A stretch of DNA of 64,000 bases from Phytopseudomonas straminea. Lineage in GTDB: Bacteria; Pseudomonadota; Gammaproteobacteria; Pseudomonadales; Pseudomonadaceae. A program made the translations under genes and the position numbers. Below, one piece after another: positions 27,036 through 37,719 of the stretch. Numbering within the stretch: the first letter of the stretch is position 1; each line of letters starts with the position of its first letter. The DNA lies in NCBI RefSeq assembly GCF_900112645.1, contig NZ_FOMO01000015.1, positions 1-64,000 of the forward strand, written 5' to 3'. The notes beneath the pieces were generated by a model. It was not told the DNA's origin, ran no database searches, and worked only from the letters and a program-made list of their open reading frames with translations.

Positions 27036-28286
27036 TCAGTGCGCCACACCGGCTGCGCCGTGCTCGTCGATCAGCGCGCCGTTGTGGAAGCGCTCGATGG
27101 AGAAGGCCTTGGCCAGCGGATGCATCTCGCCTTTGGCGAGGCTGGCCGCGAACACGTTGCCCGAGCCCGGCGTGGCCTTGAAGCCACCGGTGCCCCAGCC
27201 GCAGTTGAAATAAAGGTTCTTGACCGGCGTCTTGGCGATGATCGGGCAGGCGTCCGGCGTGGTGTCGACGATGCCGCCCCACTGGCGGTTCATGCGTACC
27301 CGCGAGAGCACCGGGAACATCTCGACGATGGCCTGCAGGGTGTGTTCGATGGTCGGGTAGGAGCCGCGCTGGCCGTAGCCGTTGTAGCCGTCGATGCCGG
27401 CGCCGATGACCAGGTCGCCTTTGTCCGACTGGCTGATGTAGCCGTGCACGGCGTTGGACATGATCACCGTGTCGATGATGGGTTTGATCGGCTCGGAGAC
27501 CAGCGCCTGCAGCGGGTGCGATTCCAGCGGCAGGCGGAAGCCGGCGAGCTTGGCCAGGTGCCCGGAGTTACCGGCGGCGACCACGCCGACACGCTTGGCG
27601 CCGATGAAGCCCTTGCTGGTTTCCACGCCGATCACCGCGCCGTCCTGCTTGCGGAAGCCGATCACTTCGGTCTGCTGGATCAGGTCGACGCCCAGGGCGT
27701 CGGCCGCGCGGGCGAAGCCCCAAGCCACGGCGTCGTGACGGGCAACGCCGCCACGGCGCTGCAGCGAAGCGCCGAGCACCGGGTAGCGGGTGTTCTTCGA
27801 GCAGTCCAGGTACGGAATCATCTCCGCCACCTGCTTGGCATCGACCACTTCGCCATCGATACCGTTGAGGCGGTTGGCGCTGACCCGGCGCTCGATGTCG
27901 CGCATGTCCTGCAGGGTATGGCCAAGGTTGAACACGCCGCGCTGGGAGAACATGACGTTGTAGTTCAGATCCTGGGACAGGCCTTCCCACAGCTTCATCG
28001 CGTGCTCGTAGAGGTGCGCGGACTCGTCCCACAGGTAGTTGGAACGCACGATGGTGGTGTTGCGCGCGGTGTTGCCGCCGCCCAGCCAGCCCTTCTCGAC
28101 CACGGCGACGTTCTTCACGCCGAACTCCTTGGCCAGGTAATAGGCCGTGGCCAGGCCGTGGCCGCCACCGCCGACGATGACCACGTCGTAAACCGGCTTG
28201 GGCGTCGGGTTGCGCCACATACGCTGCCAGTTTTCATGGTGGCTGAAAGAATGCTTGAACAGGCCAAAGCCGGAATAGCGCTGCAT
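27036..28286 (-). CDS. soxB: Sarcosine oxidase beta subunit
   Basis: The 416-residue flavoprotein carries the FAD-binding motif [19 protein letters not shown] near residue 35 and the [14 protein letters not shown] region of the DAO family. It houses the catalytic FAD and the covalently bound FMN that oxidise sarcosine. It begins the soxBDAG block and lies downstream of glyA on the same strand, with a hairpin repeat between. Confidence 0.97.
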   Translation of the reverse strand: MQRYSGFGLFKHSFSHHENWQRMWRNPTPKPVYDVVIVGGGGHGLATAYYLAKEFGVKNVAVVEKGWLGGGNTARNTTIVRSNYLWDESAHLYEHAMKLWEGLSQDLNYNVMFSQRGVFNLGHTLQDMRDIERRVSANRLNGIDGEVVDAKQVAEMIPYLDCSKNTRYPVLGASLQRRGGVARHDAVAWGFARAADALGVDLIQQTEVIGFRKQDGAVIGVETSKGFIGAKRVGVVAAGNSGHLAKLAGFRLPLESHPLQALVSEPIKPIIDTVIMSNAVHGYISQSDKGDLVIGAGIDGYNGYGQRGSYPTIEHTLQAIVEMFPVLSRVRMNRQWGGIVDTTPDACPIIAKTPVKNLYFNCGWGTGGFKATPGSGNVFAASLAKGEMHPLAKAFSIERFHNGALIDEHGAAGVAH

Positions 28287-28330
28287 GGGTAACTCCTGAA
28301 TTCTGCTTGCCTGTAGAGGGAGTGCTTAAA

Positions 28331-28383
28331 CCGTAGGATGGGTGCAACCCATCGATTGCTGATGGGTTGCACCCATCCTACGG
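28331..28383. repeat. Perfect 23-bp stem hairpin, CCGTAGGATGGGT family
   Basis: Arms 28331-28353 and 28361-28383 are perfect complements with a 7-base loop. Relatives are at 40762-40811 and 47045-47100. It lies between glyA and soxB and might act as a processing or attenuation site inside the operon. Confidence 0.9.
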
Positions 28384-28417
28384 TGCCGAACCTGCGCCTC
28401 TACGTAACGACTGTGTC

Positions 28418-29674
<1,257 letters not shown>

Positions 29675-29802
29675 GTATCTCCCCGGGGCGCCTCGCGGCG
29701 CCGCATCTGGCGGTTGCTCGGTATGAGTCTTGTTGCAGCGATGGTATGACTGGCCCTGGCGAGCCAGATGCCTATGTACGCCACGGGAGATTGCGTTTGC
29801 GA

Positions 29803-29836
29803 CATGCCTGAGCGTCGCATTTGTGCATGCCTGAGC
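29803..29836 (-). promoter_or_regulatory. Direct-repeat candidate operator upstream of glyA
   Basis: CATGCCTGAGC occurs at 29803-29813 and again at 29826-29836, spaced by 23 bp (two helical turns), about 130 bp before the glyA start. Tandem direct repeats at helical spacing suit an AraC/GATase1-like activator such as the sarcosine regulator SouR known from P. aeruginosa. The binding protein is inference. Confidence 0.45.
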
Positions 29837-29897
29837 AGGCCGATGAAAAACTACCTACGTTGCCATTGCTGCGTTAAAAACGGCCTGTTACGCCAGC

Positions 29898-30632
29898 TCA
29901 GAGGTTGCGCAGCGCCACCAGCACCAGGAAATGCGCCGGATAGAAGAGGTACGCCCAGCGCCTGACCGGCGGCACGGGGAATGGCGGCCGGCAGCGCAAC
30001 AGCAGAAGGCCCAGCAATGGCGCGAACAGACACATGGCCAGCACGCTCCAGGCGAATGGGTCGCCACGGGCGGCATCGGCATAGAAAGGCGCCCAGTAGT
30101 TGGCTGCCAGGCAGCCAAGCATCGGCAGCAACCAGCGCGCTCGGGAGCCGCGCAATGCCAACAGAAAGGCCGCCGGCAACAGCGCGCCGAACATGCCGAA
30201 CATCAGCCACTCATGGGCCAGCACGGCTGTCGCCAGCGCGCCGGCACCCAACCAGCGCGCCTGGATATCGACGCGCTGCACGGCATTGGCGATCAGCAGG
30301 CCGAGCACCAGGGTCGGCATCACGTTGAGCGATTCGGCGGTCGGCACCAGCAGCCGGTACGGCCACTCGGAGACCAGCGAGAACAGCAGCAGCCACCCCA
30401 GGTAACGGGCGGTCACGCCGCTGGCATCGTCAGCCCTGGACCGTGCGACATTGGCGGCAATCGCCAGGCAGAACAGTGGAAAGGCCAGACGGCCAGGCAC
30501 ATAGAGGAAATACAGCTCGGGCCAGGCATGGCGCAGGTGATCGATCAGCATGGTCAGCAGCGCCAGCCACTTGATCAGATCGAGGGCCGCGTCGCGGCCA
30601 GGGGAGGGATGGTGTGGGAAAGAGGAAGGCAT
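29898..30632 (-). CDS. TraX-family integral membrane protein
   Basis: The 244-residue protein is polytopic (about seven or eight hydrophobic segments) and starts with the TraX pattern LDLIKWLALLTMLIDHLRHAW. TraX of F plasmids N-acetylates pilin; chromosomal homologues in pseudomonads are of unknown substrate. No conjugation genes are near, so the plasmid role does not apply directly. It stands alone on the minus strand. Confidence 0.85.
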   Translation of the reverse strand: MPSSFPHHPSPGRDAALDLIKWLALLTMLIDHLRHAWPELYFLYVPGRLAFPLFCLAIAANVARSRADDASGVTARYLGWLLLFSLVSEWPYRLLVPTAESLNVMPTLVLGLLIANAVQRVDIQARWLGAGALATAVLAHEWLMFGMFGALLPAAFLLALRGSRARWLLPMLGCLAANYWAPFYADAARGDPFAWSVLAMCLFAPLLGLLLLRCRPPFPVPPVRRWAYLFYPAHFLVLVALRNL

Positions 30633-30700
30633 GCACGCCCATCACGCTGACGGATAAAGCACCAAGGTAGCGGCAGCCAGCGCCGAGGCGCAAACAGAAA

Positions 30701-30725
30701 GGGCGGCGTAGAACCTACGCCGCCC
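30701..30725 (-). terminator. Terminator after the small secreted protein
   Basis: An 11-bp perfect stem (30701-30711 with 30715-30725, loop of 3) is followed on the minus strand by TTTCTGTTTG, 8 bp beyond the stop at 30733. Confidence 0.85.
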
Positions 30726-30732
30726 TCAAGGC

Positions 30733-31032
30733 TCACTGCAGCTTCGCGTTGCAGCTGCTCGATGCGGTGACCAGACGCTTCTGCAGTGCCGCATCTGGTG
30801 GAACCTGCTTGCTCATCTCGGCCATTTCCGCCTCACTGAACTCCTCGCTGACCTTGGTCGCGGCACAGTCACAGAAGGCAGTGAGCTTCTCCTGGGAGTG
30901 GCCGGACTGAGCGCCCTTCACGCATTCCTGCACGAAGGTCGACTTGGCTTCCGGCGACCACTGCTGAGCGGCGGCAGCCGGCAGGGCGAAAGCGAGCGGT
31001 GCGAAAAGGGCGATCAGATGACGGTAGCTCAT
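30733..31032 (-). CDS. Small secreted protein of unknown function
   Basis: The 99-residue product has a signal peptide (MSYRHLIALFAPLAFALPAAAAQ), then a mostly helical mature part with four cysteines (ECVKG, FCDCAA, SSCNA) that could form disulfides in the periplasm. I do not recognise a named family. It is divergent from the threonine aldolase gene and ends at a strong terminator. Confidence 0.75.
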   Translation of the reverse strand: MSYRHLIALFAPLAFALPAAAAQQWSPEAKSTFVQECVKGAQSGHSQEKLTAFCDCAATKVSEEFSEAEMAEMSKQVPPDAALQKRLVTASSSCNAKLQ

Positions 31033-31233
31033 GGTGGGCTCCTGTAGCTTGGGATCGGTGAGTCCTGGTAATGAACTCTCTGCCTTGTGAGCCCATCGGC
31101 GCCCGTGAGTTCACAATTAATGGCGCACCTTGGCATGGAACAATATGTCGCCCCGGCGAGTGCGACGCAGCGGTGCGGCGAGATAAAGTAACGGCATACG
31201 CCCGCACGGGGCGATGCAGAAAAGGACCCTTCA

Positions 31234-32274
31234 ATGCCCGACAACGCTCAGCAATTCGCCAGCGACAATTACTCCGGAATCTGCCCCGAGGCCTGGCAGG
31301 CCATGGCCGAGGCCAATCAGGGCCACCAGCGCGCCTACGGCGATGACGAATGGACGGCCCGCGCCGCCGACCATTTCCGTCGCCTGTTCGAGACCGACTG
31401 CGACGTGTTCTTCGCCTTCAACGGCACCGCCGCCAACTCCCTGGCCCTCGCCTCGCTGTGCCAGAGCTACCACAGCGTGATCTGTTCGGAGACCGCCCAC
31501 GTCGAGACCGACGAATGCGGCGCGCCGGAGTTCTTCTCCAACGGCTCCAAGCTGCTGACCACCCGCACCGAACAGGGCAAGCTGACACCGGCCTCGATCC
31601 GCGAGATCGCCCTCAAGCGCAAGGACATCCACTTCCCCAAGCCGCGGGTGGTCACCCTGACCCAGGCCACCGAAGTCGGCACCGTCTACCGTCCCGAGGA
31701 AATCCAGGCGATCAGCCAGACCTGTGACGAGCTGGGCCTGAACCTGCACATGGACGGCGCGCGCTTCTCCAACGCCTGCGCCTTTCTCGGCTGCACGCCG
31801 GCCGAGCTGACCTGGAAGGCCGGCGTCGACGTGCTGTGCTTTGGCGGCACCAAGAACGGCATGGCGGTTGGCGAAGCGATTCTGTTCTTCAACCGCGACC
31901 TGGCCGAAGACTTCGACTACCGCTGCAAGCAGGCCGGTCAGCTGGCCTCGAAGATGCGCTACCTGTCGGCGCCCTGGGTCGGCATCCTGCAGGACGATGC
32001 CTGGCTGCGCTACGCCAACCACGCCAATCACTGTGCCCAACTGCTCGCCAAACTGGTGGAAGACGTGCCGGGCGTCAGCCTGATGTTCCCGGTCGAGGCC
32101 AATGGCGTGTTCCTGCAGATGTCCGAACCGGCCATCGCCGCCCTCACCGCCCGCGGCTGGCGCTTCTACACCTTTATCGGCGCCGGCGGCGCGCGCTTCA
32201 TGTGCTCCTGGGATACCGAGGAAGCACGGGTTCGCCAGCTGGCTGCGGATATCCGCGAAGTCATGGCCGCCTGA
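31234..32274 (+). CDS. ltaE: Low-specificity L-threonine aldolase
   Basis: The 346-residue fold-type I PLP enzyme has the PLP-lysine in CFGGTKNGMAVGEAI and the LHMDGARFSNACAFLG aspartate region, both usual for threonine aldolases. It cleaves L-threonine and allo-threonine to glycine and acetaldehyde, feeding glycine into the same pool as the sarcosine pathway. The PA5413 aldolase occupies the equivalent position in P. aeruginosa between gbc and glyA1. Confidence 0.93.
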   Translation: MPDNAQQFASDNYSGICPEAWQAMAEANQGHQRAYGDDEWTARAADHFRRLFETDCDVFFAFNGTAANSLALASLCQSYHSVICSETAHVETDECGAPEFFSNGSKLLTTRTEQGKLTPASIREIALKRKDIHFPKPRVVTLTQATEVGTVYRPEEIQAISQTCDELGLNLHMDGARFSNACAFLGCTPAELTWKAGVDVLCFGGTKNGMAVGEAILFFNRDLAEDFDYRCKQAGQLASKMRYLSAPWVGILQDDAWLRYANHANHCAQLLAKLVEDVPGVSLMFPVEANGVFLQMSEPAIAALTARGWRFYTFIGAGGARFMCSWDTEEARVRQLAADIREVMAA

Positions 32275-32280
32275 TCGACG

Positions 32281-32309
32281 TGATGGGCCGGCCGCGTTCC
32301 GGCCCATCA
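32281..32309 (+). terminator. Terminator after ltaE
   Basis: An 11-bp perfect stem (32281-32291 with 32299-32309) with a 7-base loop, followed by TCTTTAT, lies 7 bp past the ltaE stop. Confidence 0.75.
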
Positions 32310-33453
32310 TCTTTATCCCCGCAACGCCCTGCCCGCCGCTCCAGCTCCACTTCTGTGGATAACATCCTTATCCCCACCAAAAAGACGAACCTGATCCTCA
32401 CGAGCCACCCCATTAAACGGGCTCAGGCTTCGACTGCCTGTGCGCAGTCATCCCCGAGATCCCCAGATCCCGTGGAAGGCACTGTGCATAAACTGTCGGC
32501 ATCCTGCTGCAGGCCAGGCATCCCAAGGGCTCCAGGAAATCGTACAAAAAACGTTCTATTTCAATAGATTGGGCATTGGGTTACGCACAATCGCTGTGCA
32601 GGAAGACTTTCACAACCTGTGCATAGATGCCTGTATCCCCCGTTATTAGAGGCTTACAGCACCATGATTATATTTTGATCAACGGTATTCCGCGCGTCGT
32701 CATCCACACCCTAGCTTAGAAGTTTGTACCGCTTGTGGAAATTCTTCCCCAACAAGCGGGGACGATAATGGGGATAAGCTGTCGGCAAAACGCTGTAGCC
32801 CTTGTTTTTACTGGCCTTCGGCTTGTCGGACAAAAAATGAGCAGCATCAATGGCTTGGCAACTTATCTACACACAGAAACTGTGTGCGCTTCTGTGAATA
32901 AGTTGTATCGAAAGAGCTGCAGGCCTTTAACTACGCGGCGCTGACAGAAGTGATCATTTATTGACCAGGCTACGGAGAGCAGCGTTTATGGGACCACAGC
33001 GCCATAACGCCTGAGGTACGGTGAATAAACCACAATGCACTTTCCCCAAACTCCGTGGATCAAGCTGTGCAAAAACTGTCTTAATCAGGCTACAGGCCAT
33101 GAATGACGGGGCCTTCAGAGACACGTTCAAAAAACGACCAGAAGAATCGCCGTTTTCTCAGCCGAGACACTGCATGCAACTGTGCACAGCACTGTGGATA
33201 AGCTGTTCAAGCAGAGTGGCATCGAACGCGCAGGAGGGGTTGCAGCCGCGAGCGCTTTCCAGCCCCCACTGCGGCAGCCTGCGGGATTTCCCCAAAGCCC
33301 TACCAATCACCTATGTTTGGTGAGCATTGGCCAAACACCCGCCAACCTTGCACACAATTACTGTGCGCCGGGCTGTGGATAAACTGTTGGATAGCCGCCA
33401 TAGCGCCCGCAAGCCGGGCGCTATGGCGAACTGATCAACCTTTGATCAGCAGA
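32310..33453. other. Gene-free region with DnaA-box-like repeats
   Basis: No plausible gene is found in about 1.14 kb. The region is AT-richer than its surroundings and contains perfect TGTGGATAA (the DnaA box TTATCCACA read on the other strand) at 32354-32362, 33193-33201 and 33374-33382. Relaxed matches are TGTGCATAA at 32483-32491 and TGTGAATAA at 32893-32901, all in one orientation. Near matches include TTATCCCCA at 32368, TGGGGATAA at 32769 and TTATCTACA at 32863. An AT-rich stretch is at about 32663-32682. Three sites are part of a 28-bp composite unit (32880, 33180, 33361). Confidence 0.75.
32880..33388 (+). repeat. Composite CTGTGyrC-n4-CTGTGrATAArYTGT repeat, three copies
   Basis: At 32880, 33180 and 33361 a CTGTG word precedes a second word, CTGTGGATAA or CTGTGAATAA, by exactly 12 bp, and the second is followed by ACTGTT, GCTGTT or GTTGTA. 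A fourth copy with the same 12-bp phase is at 49548. The last copy here and the 49548 copy agree over about 38 bp. Confidence 0.75.
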
Positions 33454-34554
33454 TCAGTACTCGATGCTCACATCGTTACGCGGCACGCTGCAGCAGGACA
33501 GGATGTAACCCTCGGCCACGTCCTCGTCGGTGATCCCGCCGTTATGTTCCATGTCCACGTCGCCCGCTGTCTTGAGCACCTTGCAGGTACCGCAGATGCC
33601 CATACCGCAGGCCTTGGGGATATGCAGGCCAAGTTTGGCCGCCGCGGCATGCACGGTTTCGCCCGGGCCGACTTGGATGCTTTTGCCGGTGCTGATGAAA
33701 GACACCTGGTTGCGCTCGGCAGCCGGCACCTCCGGCGCGTCGGCAGCCAGCTCAGCCAGCTCCTTGACCTCCTGACGCACTTCGGCAGGCACCGGTCCGA
33801 AGGCCTCCTCGTGATAGCGGCTCATGTCGAAACCCTTGGCTTCGAGCAACCGCTTGACCGCCGCCATATAAGGCGTCGGGCCGCAGCAGAAGATTTCCCG
33901 CTCCAGGTAATCCGGCGCCATCAGTTCCAGCATCGGCTGGTTGAGGTAGCCGCGGTAGCCCGACCAGGACTCGCCCAGGCCGTGCTTTTCGCAGATCACA
34001 TGCAGGTTAAAGTTGTTGATCCGCGCGGCCATGTGCTCCAGCTCGCGCTGATAGATGATGTCTTTCGGCGAGCGGGCACTGTGCACGAACACCATATCGA
34101 CGTTGGCGTTGGTGTCGTAGAACCAGCGCGCCATCGACATCACCGGGGTGATGCCCACCCCCCCGCTGAGAAACAGCACCTTGTCGGCAGGAAAGTCGAT
34201 GGCATTGAACAGCCCGACCGGGCCGTGCACCGCCAGCTCCTGGCCCTCGGACAGGTTGTCGTGCAGCCAGTTGGAGACCTTGCCGCCCGGCACCCGCTTG
34301 ATGGTGATGGAAAAGCTGTACGGCACCGACGGCGAACTGGAGATGGTGTACGAACGCATCACCGGCTGGCCGTCGATCTCCAGCTCCAGGGTGACGAACT
34401 GCCCCGGTTTGAAGAAGAACAGCACGGGCTGGTCGGCCATGAAACAGAAGGTGCGGACATCCCACGTTTCCTGGATGACCTTGACGCAACGCACAACGTG
34501 GCGGCCATTGCTCCAGGTCTGGGTAGTGACGGGATAGAGGAAGTCGTTCGACAT
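33454..34554 (-). CDS. gbcB: Glycine betaine monooxygenase reductase subunit
   Basis: From the ATG at 34554 (MSNDFLYPVTTQTW) the product has 366 residues. An N-terminal FAD domain (VMRSYTISSSPS) and an NAD-binding domain (LFLSGGVGITPVMSMARWF, EIFCCGPTPYM) precede a C-terminal plant-type [2Fe-2S] domain with CGMGICGTC and a final Cys in ILSCCSV. It passes NADH electrons to the Rieske oxygenase GbcA, which removes one methyl of glycine betaine as formaldehyde. It is divergent from gbcA. Confidence 0.95.
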   Translation of the reverse strand: MSNDFLYPVTTQTWSNGRHVVRCVKVIQETWDVRTFCFMADQPVLFFFKPGQFVTLELEIDGQPVMRSYTISSSPSVPYSFSITIKRVPGGKVSNWLHDNLSEGQELAVHGPVGLFNAIDFPADKVLFLSGGVGITPVMSMARWFYDTNANVDMVFVHSARSPKDIIYQRELEHMAARINNFNLHVICEKHGLGESWSGYRGYLNQPMLELMAPDYLEREIFCCGPTPYMAAVKRLLEAKGFDMSRYHEEAFGPVPAEVRQEVKELAELAADAPEVPAAERNQVSFISTGKSIQVGPGETVHAAAAKLGLHIPKACGMGICGTCKVLKTAGDVDMEHNGGITDEDVAEGYILSCCSVPRNDVSIEY

Positions 34555-34910
34555 GTCGGTTCTCTCGCGCACGCAGGCCGCTCACCGGCCCATTCTTTGC
34601 CGCGATTGTGCGCAACGCCTCTGGCGCTCATTTACCTGCCAGCGACATCGGCATGCTCACCGCGACCTGCCCCGTAGACACTGGCGTACCCAGTCGGGAA
34701 CTGATTCGGCCATGTCGCCCATGGATAAGGTTCGCGCCGCGCCCGGCTCCACACTCGCCCCCAAGCCGAACAGGATAAGAGCGTCCGCCGCAGCCCCCTG
34801 AGCAATGCGCCATTCGGCAGGCGATCCGGGCCAGGCGACGCCACCTTGCGTCAACCGCACCAGCCTATTTCATAGCGGCCGCACCCGCGGCCGCCACGAG
34901 GAGTTCTCCG
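34555..34910. promoter_or_regulatory. Divergent gbcB/gbcA control region
   Basis: The 356-bp space holds no convincing gene; small frames here have no ribosome sites. It should contain both promoters and the binding site of the betaine regulator GbdR (known from P. aeruginosa). GCGACATCGG at about 34657 and CATGTCGCCC at 34711-34720 form a spaced inverted pair of GCGACAT/ATGTCGC cores that is a candidate operator. Confidence 0.45.
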
Positions 34911-36203
34911 ATGACCGTCACCTCTACCCTGAGCCTTGGCGACCCGCTGGAACCGGCACGCGCCGCAGCCGCTGAAATGCTGCAGAACCGCGAGCGCACC
35001 TTTTCCCTGCCGCAGCCGTTCTACAACGACGAGCGGGTGTTCCAGCTCGACATGCAGGAGATCTTCCACAAGGAATGGCTGATCGCCGGCATGACCTGCG
35101 AGATCCCAGCCAAGGGCAACTACCTTACCCTGCAGATCGGCAACAACCCGATCATCGTCATCCGCGGCGCCGAGGGCGTCGTACACGCCTTCCACAACGT
35201 CTGCCGCCACCGCGGCTCGCGGCTGTGCACCAGCGACAAGGGCAAGGTCGCCAAGCTGGTTTGCCCGTACCACCAGTGGACCTACGAAGTGGACGGCCGC
35301 CTGCTATTCGCCGGCAGCGAAATGGGCGCCGACTTCAACCTGGCCGACTACAATCTCAAGCCGGTGAACTGCAAGACCGCCGGCGGCTACATCTTCATCT
35401 CCCTGGCCGAAAACCCGCCGGCCATCGATGAGTTCCTCGCCACCCTGGCGCACTACATGGAACCTTACGACATGGAGAACGCCAAGGTGGCCGTGCAGAC
35501 CACCCTGATGGAAAAGGCCAACTGGAAGCTGGTGCTGGAAAACAACCGCGAGTGCTACCACTGCAACGGTTCGCACCCGGAACTGCTCAACACCCTGCTG
35601 GAATGGGACGACACCAACGATCCCCGCGCGACTCAGTCGTTCAAGGACCACGTGGCCGAATCCGCCGCCAAGTGGGAAGCCGAGAAGATCCCGTACCTGC
35701 ACGCCGGCTTCGGCCTGCGCAACCGCATCGTGCGCATGCCGCTGCTCAAGGGCACCGTGTCCATGACCATGGACGGCAAGCAGGGCTGCAAGAAACTGAT
35801 GGGCCGCATCCAGAACCCAGACCTGGGCTCGATGCGCATCCTGCACCTGCCGCACTCCTGGAACCACGCCATGGGCGATCACCTGATCGTGTTCACCGTA
35901 TGGCCGATCAGCGCCCAGGAAACCATGGTCACCACCAAGTGGCTGGTGCGCAAGGACGCCGTCGAAGGCGAAGACTACGACGTGGCCCGCCTGCGCGAAG
36001 TCTGGGACGCCACCAACGACCAGGACCGTCGCCTGGCCGAGGAAAACCAGCGCGGCATCAACTCCACCGCCTACCAGCCTGGCCCGTACTCGAGAACCTA
36101 CGAGTTCGGCGTGGTCAACTTCATCGACTGGTACAGCGAACGCATGCTCAGCAACCTGGGCGCCGCCCCGGCGCCGTATCTGCGGGATGTGAAGACGCAG
36201 TAA
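34911..36203 (+). CDS. gbcA: Glycine betaine monooxygenase, Rieske oxygenase subunit
   Basis: The 430-residue protein has a Rieske [2Fe-2S] motif (CRHRGSRLC, then VCPYHQWTYEVDG) near residues 95-125 and the mononuclear iron region NRECYHCNGSHPELL. With GbcB it demethylates glycine betaine to dimethylglycine. A ribosome site GAGGAG precedes the ATG. The gene ends at a strong bidirectional terminator. Confidence 0.96.
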   Translation: MTVTSTLSLGDPLEPARAAAAEMLQNRERTFSLPQPFYNDERVFQLDMQEIFHKEWLIAGMTCEIPAKGNYLTLQIGNNPIIVIRGAEGVVHAFHNVCRHRGSRLCTSDKGKVAKLVCPYHQWTYEVDGRLLFAGSEMGADFNLADYNLKPVNCKTAGGYIFISLAENPPAIDEFLATLAHYMEPYDMENAKVAVQTTLMEKANWKLVLENNRECYHCNGSHPELLNTLLEWDDTNDPRATQSFKDHVAESAAKWEAEKIPYLHAGFGLRNRIVRMPLLKGTVSMTMDGKQGCKKLMGRIQNPDLGSMRILHLPHSWNHAMGDHLIVFTVWPISAQETMVTTKWLVRKDAVEGEDYDVARLREVWDATNDQDRRLAEENQRGINSTAYQPGPYSRTYEFGVVNFIDWYSERMLSNLGAAPAPYLRDVKTQ

Positions 36204-36215
36204 GCGGCTGAGAAT

Positions 36216-36250
36216 AAAAAGCCCCGCCAGCTAACCTGGCGGGGCTTTTT
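36216..36250. terminator. Bidirectional terminator between gbcA and cdhB
   Basis: A 15-bp perfect stem (36216-36230 with 36236-36250) with a 5-base loop, A5 on the left and T5 on the right, separates two convergent genes and can work in both directions. Confidence 0.95.
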
Positions 36251-36266
36251 GCGTCACAAGGAAGAC

Positions 36267-36731
36267 TCAGGGCAAGCCAATCACCCGCCCGACATAAACA
36301 GAACGCGGCGCTCCATGCTGCGCCTCGACCAGCTCAGCAATTCGCTCAGCCACCTCACCATCGAACGGCGCCGAACGACCATTGGCCGTGTCGATATTCA
36401 TCAGCATCTGCTCGCTCTCGGCCACCACCTGGCGGTCGTCGCAGCGCTCCAGCAGGTGGTGGATATGCAGGCGCTTGCGGTCGTGGCCGAGCAGTTGGGT
36501 GCGCACCTGCAGCTCGACGCCGAGTTTCACCTCGGCGAGAAAGTTGAGGTGGCACTCCATCGTGTAGAGCGTGTGACCGGTGCGCGCCCTGCCCGCCTCG
36601 TCGAGGCCAATTAGATCCATCAGCCCGTCGGTGGCGAAGCTGCAGATCAGCAGGTAATAGGCGTCGCGCAGGTGGCCGTTATAGTCGACCCAGGTGGGCT
36701 GCACCGCGGTTTTGTAGGTAACGGACAGCAT
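36267..36731 (-). CDS. cdhB: Betainyl-CoA thioesterase of carnitine catabolism
   Basis: The 154-residue hotdog-fold protein has the 4HBT-type motif TWVDYNGHLRDAYYLL. It matches the thioesterase beside L-carnitine dehydrogenase in P. aeruginosa (PA5385), which releases glycine betaine from betainyl-CoA. It follows cdhA by 2 bp in the operon caiX-cdhC-cdhA-cdhB. Confidence 0.9.
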   Translation of the reverse strand: MLSVTYKTAVQPTWVDYNGHLRDAYYLLICSFATDGLMDLIGLDEAGRARTGHTLYTMECHLNFLAEVKLGVELQVRTQLLGHDRKRLHIHHLLERCDDRQVVAESEQMLMNIDTANGRSAPFDGEVAERIAELVEAQHGAPRSVYVGRVIGLP

Positions 36732-36733
36732 AC

Positions 36734-37699
36734 TCAGTCCTCGAAGGCGAAGCCGTGACGGGCCTTGGTCTGGCGCACGGCATTGAGCACCGCCAGCAGG
36801 CAGTCATCGCGATAGCGCTCCAGCTCGGCGAGGCTGCGCTGGCCCTGCTGTACGCCAGTGCCGGCGACCACATCGTCGATCAACGCCTCGGTCAGCTCGG
36901 GGGCCTGCAGGTAGGTCCAGGGCAGTTTCAACGCTGGCCCGAACTGGGCCATGAAGTGGCGCATGCCAGCGTCGCCGCCAGCCAGGGTGTAGGTCAGGAA
37001 GGTGCCCATGAACGACCAGCGCAGGCCGGCGCCAAAGCGGATCGCGTCGTCGATCTCGCCGGTGGTCGCCACGCCATCGTTGACCAGGTGCAGAGCCTCG
37101 CGCCACAGCGCTTCGAGCAGGCGGTCGGCGATAAAGCCCGGCACCTCCTTGCGCACATGCAGCGGGCGCATTCCCAGTGCGCTGTAGATGCTGATGGCCG
37201 CCTGTACCGCTTCGGGCGCGGTGCGCTCGCCGCCGACCACCTCGACCAGCGGCAACAGATACACCGGATTGAACGGATGGCCGACCACACAACGCTGCGG
37301 GTGCTGTGCCTCGGCGTAGAACTCGCTGGGCAACAGACCCGAGGTGCTGGAGCCGATGATCACGTTCGAGCGCGCCGCGGCGCTGATCCGCGCGTGCAGG
37401 TCGAGCTTGAGGTCGAGCCGCTCGGGCGCGCTCTCCTGAATGAAATCGGCATCGCGCACGCAGGCGTCGAGGTCAGCGAAAAAGCGCAGGCGCTGCATCG
37501 ACGAGCCGGGCGCCAGCCCCTGCTTTTCCAGCGCCGGCCAGGCATTGGCGATGCGCGTGCGTAGGGCTGCCTCGGCGCCGGGTGCCGGGTCCCAGGCGTG
37601 TACGTCCAGGCCATGGGCCAGGGCGCGGGCGATCCAGCCGGCGCCGATCACACCGGTGCCCAGTGCAGCGAAAATCTTGATGTCGGTTACGAAGGACAT
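36734..37699 (-). CDS. cdhA: L-carnitine dehydrogenase
   Basis: The frame is open far upstream, but the start at 37699 ([16 protein letters not shown]) gives the family length of 321 residues and avoids overlap with cdhC. The NAD-binding loop [16 protein letters not shown] and the 3-hydroxyacyl-CoA dehydrogenase region [18 protein letters not shown] are clear. It oxidises L-carnitine to 3-dehydrocarnitine with NAD. Confidence 0.95.
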   Translation of the reverse strand: MSFVTDIKIFAALGTGVIGAGWIARALAHGLDVHAWDPAPGAEAALRTRIANAWPALEKQGLAPGSSMQRLRFFADLDACVRDADFIQESAPERLDLKLDLHARISAAARSNVIIGSSTSGLLPSEFYAEAQHPQRCVVGHPFNPVYLLPLVEVVGGERTAPEAVQAAISIYSALGMRPLHVRKEVPGFIADRLLEALWREALHLVNDGVATTGEIDDAIRFGAGLRWSFMGTFLTYTLAGGDAGMRHFMAQFGPALKLPWTYLQAPELTEALIDDVVAGTGVQQGQRSLAELERYRDDCLLAVLNAVRQTKARHGFAFED

Positions 37700-37719
37700 G
37701 GCAGGCTCCAGGCGAAGGC

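Noticed and set aside
32310-33453. Chromosomal origin of replication
   Set aside because: DnaA boxes are present but no dnaA, dnaN, rpmH or gidA neighbours occur in the window, so oriC is not supported; kept only as a DnaA-box-like region.
33313-34677. 454-codon plus-strand frame opposite gbcB
   Set aside because: gbcB is well supported on the minus strand by reductase and [2Fe-2S] motifs; the plus frame begins inside the repeat region.
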